Assembly (NCBI RefSeq): GCF_039872765.1
Contig: NZ_JBDPZC010000019.1
Span: 1 to 57,264, forward strand
DNA from: Roseateles_B flavus
GTDB taxonomy: Bacteria > Pseudomonadota > Gammaproteobacteria > Burkholderiales > Burkholderiaceae_C
Length of the DNA: 57,264 nt
Direction of reading: 5' to 3'
Position numbers and translations under genes: made by a program. The notes below the pieces were generated by a model that worked only from the letters and a program-made list of their open reading frames with translations, was not told the DNA's origin and made no database searches. Of the stretch, positions 1 to 6,440 are shown piece after piece (position 1 is the stretch's first letter; every line of letters begins with the position of its first letter).

Positions 1-15
1 GGCATGCTTATGGCT

Positions 16-97
16 GTTCATCCGGTGTTGGCTCTGGAGTGGATTGGGTGTTTGGCGACTTCCAGTCTCTCAAACCCAATCCGGATGAACACCGGAT
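16..97. repeat. Nested inverted repeats at window start
   Basis: GTTCATCCGG (16-25) pairs with CCGGATGAAC (81-90), TCCGGTGTT (21-29) pairs with AACACCGGA (89-97), and GGATTGGG (41-48) pairs with CCCAATCC (75-82). The arms share bases, so the structures are mutually exclusive. No T-tract follows. It could be a terminator remnant of a gene lying left of the window, or the edge of a small repeat element. No coding sequence is recognisable in positions 1-200. Confidence 0.35.
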
Positions 98-201
98 ACA
101 ACCTATTGAAGCTTCACAACTAGCACTCGGGGTGGCTCGACAAACCCAAACGGATCAGGCTGGCTCACCCCATGAGCCACCAGGGCCTCAGCATCGGGCC
201 C

Positions 202-552
202 ATGAAGCAAATCCAATTCTGGCAATGGACGCTGCGCGACCCCGTGACGGGGCGCGTGGCGCGCACGCAGCGCAAGATGTGCGCCGAGGAGGCGCGGGCG
301 CTGGATGCAATGGCGCAGCGTGTGGACGGCACGCTGGAGTGGCGCCCGGCAGGCGGCACCCCAGCGCCGGACGATGGCGTCGATCAGGCGGCGCGTGAGC
401 GGCGGCGCAGCGCGGCAGGCGTCAGCAGGCCGAGGGCGCCCAGCCCGCCCAGTGCCAGCCACACGGACGCCGGTTCAGGCACCTCGGAGCAGCCGGGCGT
501 GCTGGCCGTGCAGGCGAACTGTGCGGCGCGGCCCATGAAGATCTGCTCGTAG
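202..552 (+). CDS. Small hypothetical protein (116 aa)
   Basis: The first ~50 residues (start MKQIQFWQWTLRDPVTGR, then RKMCAEEARALD and DGTLEW) look like a small uncharacterised protein type that I recall from Burkholderiales: a W-x-W-T-L-x-D-P-x-T-G-R start, a K-M-x-E-x-E-A middle and an R-V-x-G-(S/T)-L-E end. That family resemblance is from memory and untested. The rest is low-complexity Ala/Arg/Pro sequence antisense to the 3' end of the convergent PEP-CTERM gene, so only the N-terminal half shows coding character. Met at 202 was chosen because the resemblance begins there; Met at 172 is in frame but adds unremarkable residues. Function unknown. Either a real gene whose tail overlaps its neighbour by ~170 nt or a truncated gene running on. 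Confidence 0.45.
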   Translation: MKQIQFWQWTLRDPVTGRVARTQRKMCAEEARALDAMAQRVDGTLEWRPAGGTPAPDDGVDQAARERRRSAAGVSRPRAPSPPSASHTDAGSGTSEQPGVLAVQANCAARPMKICS

Positions 553-1556
553 CCGTTGTTGAGGTCCCGGCCGAAGGGCACGCCGCCCTTGAGGTCGCCC
601 GTGCAATTGCCCGGTGTGGTGGCCGCATCGCAGCCCAGGCGGATGTCTGCGTGGAAGGTGTACTTGGCCAGGACGGTGTCGTCCAGCACCGTCGCGAACA
701 GCGTGTTCATCTGCGCGTTCAGCTCGGGGAACAGGATGGCGTAGGCCGCTTCATTGGCGCCCAGGTTGTGGTCCACCGGCTTGTTGCTGGTGGTGCTGCA
801 GGAGACCGGGATGCCGAAGTTGTTGCGGCAGATGGCGCCGCCGGACAGCACGTAATCGGTGCTGCTGTTGTCACCGGCCAGCGGGCCACCGCCCAGTGAG
901 GTGTAGCTGCCGACGTCGCCCAAGAAGGTGCCGCCGCCGCCTTCGGTGAAGAGGGCGTAGCGGCCGGCGCGGTTGGTGAAGTCGTAGTAGCCGAGGTTCA
1001 TGCCCTGGTCGTCGGTGATCCACACGCGCGCCCAGGCGGCCAGGCTCTCGGTGGCGGTGCCGCCGCTCTTGGTCTGGTTGTTGTTGAAGAAGAAGACCAT
1101 CTGGTCCGAAGCCAGGAAGGACTTGAGGGAGGTCAGCGAGGCGTCCCAGGTGTTGGAGAGGTTGCCGGTGATGCTCCCCTGTGAGCCGCGGGAGTTGCCG
1201 GCATCCGGACGGAAGAAGGGGGCGCCGCCCGCGCCATCCGGCGTGCGGTAGGCGTTGTCCATGCCCAGGAAGTTGGTGGTCGTCGGCCCGCTCTCGGTGC
1301 CCGTGGCCAGCACGACCAGGCTGTCGATCTGACCGGGGCTTGACGGCACGTAGTACTGGCAGCCGGCCTTGGTGCCGCCGCATTGGTCGATGACGGCGAA
1401 GGGGAGGGAGTAGGACTGGCCGTCTCCGTACTGCACGTACTGGACGCTGCTCAGGTTGATGCCTGGCGCGGCCTGTGCCAGCGGGCTGGTACTCAGGCCC
1501 AGGCAGACCAGCAGGGTGGAGGACAGCGGGGAAGCGAGGCGAAGACGGCGGCCCAT
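384..1556 (-). CDS. PEP-CTERM sorting domain-containing secreted protein
   Basis: A 390-aa exported protein. It starts with a basic n-region (MGRRLRLASP) and a hydrophobic h-region ending near QAA, i.e. a Sec signal peptide. The body is rich in Gly, Asn, Ser and Thr with scattered Cys and matches no enzyme family I recognise. The C-terminus carries the PEP-CTERM signal: VPEPASVW, a hydrophobic helix and a closing RRRSR. In this family exosortase (XrtA/EpsH) cleaves the tail in the inner membrane and the protein goes to the outer surface or exopolysaccharide matrix. Start at 1556 was preferred over the longer frame (1643) because GGAG lies about 8 nt upstream and the signal peptide begins there. 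A candidate sigma-54 promoter lies upstream. It is presumably linked to the exopolysaccharide genes at 35-45 kb. Confidence 0.9.
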   Translation of the reverse strand: MGRRLRLASPLSSTLLVCLGLSTSPLAQAAPGINLSSVQYVQYGDGQSYSLPFAVIDQCGGTKAGCQYYVPSSPGQIDSLVVLATGTESGPTTTNFLGMDNAYRTPDGAGGAPFFRPDAGNSRGSQGSITGNLSNTWDASLTSLKSFLASDQMVFFFNNNQTKSGGTATESLAAWARVWITDDQGMNLGYYDFTNRAGRYALFTEGGGGTFLGDVGSYTSLGGGPLAGDNSSTDYVLSGGAICRNNFGIPVSCSTTSNKPVDHNLGANEAAYAILFPELNAQMNTLFATVLDDTVLAKYTFHADIRLGCDAATTPGNCTGDLKGGVPFGRDLNNGYEQIFMGRAAQFACTASTPGCSEVPEPASVWLALGGLGALGLLTPAALRRRSRAA

Positions 1557-1672
1557 GGCAACTCCATGAAGTCTTCCCGTCCATGATCGTCCTGCGAGGG
1601 CGGAGGCCACTGACGGACCTGTCCTGCGACCGCGACGAATCATGCCGACCCATCCTCGTCAGTCCCGAAGCA

Positions 1673-1688
1673 TGCATAGGCTGTGCCC
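1673..1688 (-). promoter_or_regulatory. Candidate sigma-54 (-24/-12) promoter for the PEP-CTERM gene
   Basis: Read on the minus strand the sequence is GGGCACAGCCTATGCA. It has GGCAC at -24 and TGCA at -12, with exactly 10 nt between the invariant GG and GC as in the RpoN consensus TGGCAC-N5-TTGCA. It lies ~117 nt upstream of the PEP-CTERM start codon. PEP-CTERM genes are known to be controlled by RpoN with the PrsK/PrsR two-component system in related floc-forming betaproteobacteria, which fits. Confidence 0.6.
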
Positions 1689-1763
1689 ACTCCCCCGAAA
1701 TGGTGGGAAATCAAGCACTTGCCCGCACGGCTTGGGCGAATTGCGAACGCAAAGTCTGGGGTC

Positions 1764-1780
1764 TGTCAAGAAATCCGACA
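1764..1780. promoter_or_regulatory. Imperfect palindrome, candidate enhancer site for a sigma-54 activator
   Basis: TGTCAAGAAATCCGACA has TGTC / GACA ends in inverted orientation. It sits about 80-90 nt upstream of the candidate -24 element on the minus strand, a usual distance for bacterial enhancer-binding proteins. Binding by a PrsR-type regulator is an inference from position and context only. Confidence 0.4.
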
Positions 1781-1816
1781 GTGCCTATGCAGGTCCGGGC
1801 GTCGGCGGGCACTACC

Positions 1817-2467
1817 ATGGCCGCCATGACTGGACACGACCACCTCCCGCATACGCCTGGCACGGCGCCGTATCTGCGGGCCCATGGCCTGGGCTGGCAG
1901 CCGCCGGGCGCCGGGGCGCCGCGCCTGCTGGCCGGGCTGGATTTCGAGCTGGGCCCCGGCCTGCACCTGGTGCAGGGCGGGGAGGGCCGTGGCAAGACCG
2001 CGCTGCTGCGCCTCCTCGCAGGCCTTCTGGCGCCGGATGCCGGCCGGCTGGAGCGGCTGCTGGCAAGCCAGGCCTGGCCTGAACCGCTGGACCCCGCGCG
2101 CGACGCGCAGCAGGCCGCCGACTGGCTGGCCGAGGAGCGCGCCAGGCATGCCGCCTGGCATGCTGACGCGGCGGCGGCCCTGCAGGAGGCCTGGCAGCTG
2201 GGGCCCCACATGGTCAAGCAGATGCACATGCTTTCCGCCGGCAGCCGGCGCAAGCTGGGCCTGCTGGCGGCCGCCGCCAGCGGGGCGGAGCTGGTGCTGC
2301 TGGACATGCCCTTTGCCGCGTTGGACGGCGTCTCCCGGCGCGTGCTGCTGGAACTGCTGGAGGACGCCGCCCGGCAGTGCCGGCAGATCTGGGTGATGGC
2401 CGACTACGCCGCGCCGGCCGGGCTGGATGCCTCCTTGTTCGCCTCGCGCATCGACCTCGGCGAATGA
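1817..2467 (+). CDS. ABC transporter ATP-binding protein, orphan
   Basis: A 216-aa single ABC ATPase domain. Walker A is GGEGRGKT near residues 54-61, the signature region is degenerate (LSAGSRRK instead of LSGGQ), and Walker B plus D-loop is ELVLLDMPFAALD. The short size and the lone G-x-x-x-x-G-K-T resemble haem-exporter CcmA-type ATPases, but no permease or cytochrome-maturation gene is adjacent. It is followed by an unrelated glutathione transferase. The start at 1817 (Met-Ala-Ala-Met) is chosen because the recognisable domain begins soon after; Met at 1826 is equally possible and neither has a strong ribosome-binding site. Substrate and partner cannot be told. Confidence 0.75.
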   Translation: MAAMTGHDHLPHTPGTAPYLRAHGLGWQPPGAGAPRLLAGLDFELGPGLHLVQGGEGRGKTALLRLLAGLLAPDAGRLERLLASQAWPEPLDPARDAQQAADWLAEERARHAAWHADAAAALQEAWQLGPHMVKQMHMLSAGSRRKLGLLAAAASGAELVLLDMPFAALDGVSRRVLLELLEDAARQCRQIWVMADYAAPAGLDASLFASRIDLGE

Positions 2468-2539
2468 GGGCCTCCGCCGGGGCGGACTTGCGCTAGCCTC
2501 TCTCCATCGACAGCAGCCAGGGCCAGGCCCGGAACACTC

Positions 2540-3175
2540 ATGAGCCAGCGACTGCGCCTGCTGGGGCGCGCCTCCTCCATCAATGTCCGCAAGGTGCTCT
2601 GGACGCTCGATGAAACCGGGCTGCCCCACGAGCACGAGCCCTGGGGCGAGGGCGCGCTCTCGCTGCAGAGTCCGGAGTTTCTGGCCCTCAATCCGCTGGG
2701 CATGGTGCCGGTGCTGGTCGACGGCGACCTGGTGCTGCGGGAGTCCAATACCTTGTGCCGCTACGTCGCCCAGCGTGCCGGCCGCCAGGACCTCCTGCCG
2801 GACGATGCCGGCGGCCGCGCCCAGGTGGAGCAGTGGATGGACTGGCAGGCCACCGAGCTGAACAACAGCTGGCGCTATGCCTTCATGGGCTTGGTCCGCC
2901 AGAGCCCGGCGCACCAGGACACCGCCCTCATCGCCCAGGGGCTGCAGGGCTGGAATGCCCAGATGGCCGTGCTGGAGGCGCAGCTGCAGCGCACCGGCGC
3001 CTATGCGGCCGGGCCGCGCTTCACCCTGGCGGACGTGGTGCTGGGCCTGTCGGTCGAGCGCTGGCTGCGCACGCCGCAGCAGCAGCGGCCGGTCTTTGAG
3101 GCCATCGCGACCTATCACGCGCGGCTCTGCGAACGGCCGGCCTTCCTGCGCCATGGCGCCAACGGCCTGCCCTGA
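2540..3175 (+). CDS. Glutathione S-transferase family protein
   Basis: A 211-aa protein with the two-domain GST layout. The N-terminal thioredoxin-like half contains the GRASSINVRKVLWTLDE start (Ser-rich glutathione-activating turn), the cis-Pro segment GMVPVL and the ESNTLCRYVA glutathione-binding motif. The all-helical C-terminal half contains FTLADVVLGL, the usual N-capping/hydrophobic staple region of GSTs. Length is typical. It would conjugate glutathione to an electrophilic substrate in the cytosol; the substrate is unknown. It is a lone gene between an ABC ATPase and a LysE exporter, both on the same strand. Confidence 0.9.
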   Translation: MSQRLRLLGRASSINVRKVLWTLDETGLPHEHEPWGEGALSLQSPEFLALNPLGMVPVLVDGDLVLRESNTLCRYVAQRAGRQDLLPDDAGGRAQVEQWMDWQATELNNSWRYAFMGLVRQSPAHQDTALIAQGLQGWNAQMAVLEAQLQRTGAYAAGPRFTLADVVLGLSVERWLRTPQQQRPVFEAIATYHARLCERPAFLRHGANGLP

Positions 3176-3243
3176 AGGCCTGTTGTGCAGGGGCTGTCGC
3201 CTCGGCGCTTGACGACCCGCAGGCCTGCCGCGACAGTCGCCGC

Positions 3244-3855
3244 ATGGCATTCGACACTTGGCTCCTGTACCTGCTGGCCGCCACCGGCCTGTCCCTCTCG
3301 CCCGGCCCCAACGGCCTGCTCGCGCTGACTCACGGTGCCCTGCACGGTCGCCAGCGTGCGCTGTGGACCATCCTGGGCGGCGCTCTGGGCTTTGTGGGGG
3401 TGATCGCGCTCTCGCTGTTCGGCATCGGCGCCTTGCTGAAGAGCTCGCTGCTGTGGCTGACGGTGCTGAAGTGGGTGGGCGGGGCCTACCTCTTCTGGCT
3501 GGGCGTGCAGGTCTGGCGCTCGCCGCCCATCGGAGTGGATCTGCCCGAGGCGGCGGCGCCGCGCAGTGGCTGGTCGCTGTTCCGCCAGGGCGCGCTGTCG
3601 GCGCTGACCAATCCCAAGGGCCTGCTCTTCTTTGCGGCCTTCCTGCCCCAGTTCATCGACCCGGCCCGCAGCCTGTGGGTGCAGTTCGCCATCCTGGCCG
3701 GCACCTTCGCCGCGGTGGAGTTCCTCACCGAGTGGGGGCTGGCCAGCGCCGCGCACCGCATCAGCCCCTGGCTCCAGCGGGTGGGGCGGCGCTTCAACAA
3801 GGGTTGCGGCGGGGTCTTCATGGCCCTGGGGGCGGCGCTGCCCTTGCGCGGCTGA
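3244..3855 (+). CDS. LysE/RhtB family amino-acid exporter
   Basis: A 203-aa integral membrane protein with about six hydrophobic segments. The N-terminal LSLSPGPNGLLALTHGALHG is the family hallmark (SPGPN plus a small-residue stretch), and NPKGLLFFAAFLPQF in the middle is the second conserved block. Members export amino acids or homoserine lactone-like compounds from the cytoplasm. Substrate not predictable. It converges on the MFS gene and shares a hairpin terminator with it. Confidence 0.92.
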   Translation: MAFDTWLLYLLAATGLSLSPGPNGLLALTHGALHGRQRALWTILGGALGFVGVIALSLFGIGALLKSSLLWLTVLKWVGGAYLFWLGVQVWRSPPIGVDLPEAAAPRSGWSLFRQGALSALTNPKGLLFFAAFLPQFIDPARSLWVQFAILAGTFAAVEFLTEWGLASAAHRISPWLQRVGRRFNKGCGGVFMALGAALPLRG

Positions 3856-3878
3856 GGGCAGGGCGTCGCTCCAATGAA

Positions 3879-3900
3879 AACGGACGCCGAGGCGTCCGTT
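3879..3900. terminator. Bidirectional hairpin between convergent genes
   Basis: AACGGACGCC (3879-3888) and GGCGTCCGTT (3891-3900) form a perfect 10-bp stem with a 2-nt loop, preceded by AAAA and followed by TTGTC. It sits between the ends of the LysE gene and the convergent MFS gene and can serve both. Confidence 0.75.
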
Positions 3901-3921
3901 GTCCCTTGAGGGCGACGGGGG

Positions 3922-5286
3922 TCAGTCCTTGATGGTCTGCAGCCGGCGGTTCACGCGCAGCGCCAGCAGCGTGGCGGCAACGCCCGAGAGCAGGTAGAGG
4001 CTCACCGAGATCAGGCCGAACTCCGCCGACAGGCCCAGGGCCACCAGCGGCGCGAAGGCGGCGCCCAGCAGCCAGGCGAGGTCGGCCGTCAGCGCGGCGC
4101 CGGTGTAGCGGAACTGGGGCAGGAAGTTGGAGGTCACCGTGCCGGCGGCCTGGCCATAGGACAGGCCCAGCAGGATGAAGCCCACCAGGATGAACATGTC
4201 CTGACCCAGCGCGCCGCCCTTGAGCAGGGCCGGCGTCGCCAGGGCGAAGAGGCCGATGCCGATGGCCACCGCGCCCAGGGTGCGGCGCCGGCCGAAGGTG
4301 TCAGCCAGCAGGCCGGACAGCGGCATGGCCGCGGCCGCCAGCAGGGCACCCACCACCTGCACCACGAGGAAATCACCCACATCCTGCTTGGAGAACAGCA
4401 GGATCCATGACAGCGGGAACACCGTCACGATGTGGAAGAGGGCGTAGCTGGACAGCGAAGCGAAGGCGCCGATCAGCACGTTGTGGCCCTGCTGGCGCAT
4501 CAGCTCGGCCTCGTTGCAGGGTTCCAGCTCGTGGGCCTCCAGCTCGCGCTCGTATTCATGCGTCACCACCAGGCGCAACCGGGCGAACAGCGCGACGACG
4601 TTGATGGCGAAGGCTGCGAAGAAGGGATAGCGCCAGCCCCAGGAGAGGAAATCCGCGCTGCTGAGGTGCGTCCACAGATAGGCGAAGAGCCCGCTGGCCA
4701 CCAAGAAGCCCAGGGGCGCGCCCAGCTGGCCCAGCATGGCGTACCAGCCGCGCTTGTGCTCGGGGGCGTTCAGGGCCAGCAGGGAGGGCAGGCCGTCCCA
4801 GGAGCCTCCGAGGGCCAGGCCTTGCCCCAGGCGGAAGGCCGCGAGCAGCCAGATGGCCGTGGAGCCCAGGCTGGCGTAGCCCGGCAGCATGGCCATGCCG
4901 GCGGTGGAGGCGCCCAGCAGGAAGAGGGCGGCGGTGAGCTTGACGCTGCGGCCCCAGCGGCGCTGGATGGCCATGCTCAGCAGCGAGCCGATGGGGCGCA
5001 CCACGAAGGCCAGCGCGAAGAGGGCGAAGGCGTAGAGCGTGCCCGTGAGGTGGTCGGCGAAGGGGAAGAAGAGGGCCGGGAAGACCAGCACCGAGGCGAT
5101 GCCGTAGACGAAGAAGTCGAAATACTCGGACGCCCGGCCGATCACGACCCCCACCGCGATGTCGCCCGGGGCGACGTTCTGCTGCTCTGAATCCGCCCCG
5201 CCGGGGCTGATCGCGCTCAAGGAATTCAGGGGCAGGGCACTGCTGGTAACCATGGGGCCTGGGACAAAATGTCCAATCGTTGACAT
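3922..5286 (-). CDS. MFS transporter, metabolite:proton symporter (MHS) type
   Basis: A 454-aa protein with 12 predicted membrane helices. The first helix region contains IGRASEYFDFFVYG, the typical opening of the MHS (ProP/KgtP/ShiA-like) subfamily, followed by VVRPIGSLL and a loop with a basic cluster (RRWGRS). LGQGLALGGSWDG is the helix 4-5 motif. It would import a carboxylate or betaine-like solute with protons. The N-terminus is long; Met at 5253 is an alternative start, and the annotated start codon lies inside the Fnr-like palindrome at 5280-5293. The C-terminus is standard. Divergent from cyoA. Confidence 0.88.
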   Translation of the reverse strand: MSTIGHFVPGPMVTSSALPLNSLSAISPGGADSEQQNVAPGDIAVGVVIGRASEYFDFFVYGIASVLVFPALFFPFADHLTGTLYAFALFALAFVVRPIGSLLSMAIQRRWGRSVKLTAALFLLGASTAGMAMLPGYASLGSTAIWLLAAFRLGQGLALGGSWDGLPSLLALNAPEHKRGWYAMLGQLGAPLGFLVASGLFAYLWTHLSSADFLSWGWRYPFFAAFAINVVALFARLRLVVTHEYERELEAHELEPCNEAELMRQQGHNVLIGAFASLSSYALFHIVTVFPLSWILLFSKQDVGDFLVVQVVGALLAAAAMPLSGLLADTFGRRRTLGAVAIGIGLFALATPALLKGGALGQDMFILVGFILLGLSYGQAAGTVTSNFLPQFRYTGAALTADLAWLLGAAFAPLVALGLSAEFGLISVSLYLLSGVAATLLALRVNRRLQTIKD

Positions 5287-5293
5287 GGGTCAA
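5280..5293. promoter_or_regulatory. Fnr/Crp-type palindrome between MFS gene and cyoA
   Basis: TTGACATGGGTCAA is a perfect TTGAC-N4-GTCAA inverted repeat, close to the Fnr/Anr consensus TTGAT-N4-ATCAA. It is 56 nt upstream of the cyoA start and overlaps the MFS start codon. The TTGACA half also resembles a -35 element. In enterobacteria Fnr represses cyo under low oxygen; the same logic here is an inference. Confidence 0.5.
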
Positions 5294-5349
5294 TCAGGAT
5301 ACATTCGCGCCCGAAACGCAAGCTCGTTAACCCGGCGCTGGTTATCCCG

Positions 5350-6423
5350 ATGTATAGAAAACCCCTGCTGTCCCCGGCCGCCCTGGCCCCCGTCCTCGGC
5401 CGCTCCGTGCTGGCCCTGGCCCTCCTGCCCCTGGCCGCCTGCAACACGGTGGTGATGAACCCTTCCGGTGACATCGCACGCCAGCAGGCCGACCTGGTCA
5501 CCACCTCGACGCTGCTGATGCTGCTGATCATCGTGCCGGTGATCCTGCTGACCCTGCTGTTCGCCTGGCGCTACCGCCAGTCCAACAAGGAGGCGACCTA
5601 CACCCCCGACTGGGACCACAGCACCAAGCTGGAGCTGGTGATCTGGGGCGCGCCGCTGATGATCATCATCGCGCTGGGCGCCATCACCTGGATCAGCACC
5701 CACAAGCTGGATCCCTACCGCGCCCTGGAGCGGCTGGACGAGTCCCGCCCCCTGCCCGAAGGCGTCAAGCCGCTGGAAGTGGAAGTGGTGGCCCTGGACT
5801 GGAAATGGCTGTTCCTCTACCCCGAGCAGGGCATTGCCACGGTCAATGAGCTGGCCGCCCCGGTGGACCGCCCCATCCGTTTCAAGATCACCGCCTCCAC
5901 GGTGATGAACGCCTTCTACATCCCCGCACTGGCCGGCCAGATCTACGCCATGCCGGGCATGCAGACCCAGCTTCACGCCGTGATCAACAAGCCCGGCGCG
6001 TACGAGGGCTTCTCGTCCAACTTCAGCGGCGACGGCTTCTCGCACATGCGCTTCCAGTTCCATGGCCTCTCCGACGCCGACTTTCAGGCCTGGGTCGCGA
6101 AGAACAAGCAGGAAGGTGGCGAACTCAGCCGCGCCGTCTACCAGCAGCTGGAACAGCCCAGCGAGAAGGAGCCCGTGCGCCGCTACGCCCGCGTGGCCGA
6201 CGGCCTGTACGACGCCATCCTGAACCGCTGCGTGGACAGCGCCAAGATGTGCATGGGCCAGATGATGGCCATCGACGCCGCAGGCGGCCAGGGCAAGGGC
6301 GGCGTGGACGGTGTGTCCCGCAAGGCCTGGGGCCAGGGCGAGAAGTCCTTCGTGACCGCCCAGTGCACGCCGGCCAATGCCGAGCAGTTCCTCCCCGCGG
6401 CCACCGCGGCCCGCCAAGATTGA
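5350..6423 (+). CDS. cyoA: Cytochrome bo(3) ubiquinol oxidase subunit II
   Basis: A 357-aa lipoprotein subunit. A signal peptide ends in the lipobox LAAC (Cys at about residue 31), two membrane helices follow (LLMLLIIVPVILLTLLFAWRY and IWGAPLMIIIALGAITW region), and a periplasmic cupredoxin domain contains VVALDWKWLFLYPEQGIA and MPGMQTQLHAV. The CuA-binding Cys pair of cytochrome c oxidases is absent, as in quinol oxidases. An extended tail with several Cys residues (CVDSAKMCMGQMM) follows the COX-aromatic region, as in CyoA. First gene of cyoABCD; cyoB starts 17 nt downstream. Confidence 0.96.
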   Translation: MYRKPLLSPAALAPVLGRSVLALALLPLAACNTVVMNPSGDIARQQADLVTTSTLLMLLIIVPVILLTLLFAWRYRQSNKEATYTPDWDHSTKLELVIWGAPLMIIIALGAITWISTHKLDPYRALERLDESRPLPEGVKPLEVEVVALDWKWLFLYPEQGIATVNELAAPVDRPIRFKITASTVMNAFYIPALAGQIYAMPGMQTQLHAVINKPGAYEGFSSNFSGDGFSHMRFQFHGLSDADFQAWVAKNKQEGGELSRAVYQQLEQPSEKEPVRRYARVADGLYDAILNRCVDSAKMCMGQMMAIDAAGGQGKGGVDGVSRKAWGQGEKSFVTAQCTPANAEQFLPAATAARQD

Positions 6424-6440
6424 TCCGCTGAAGTACCAAG

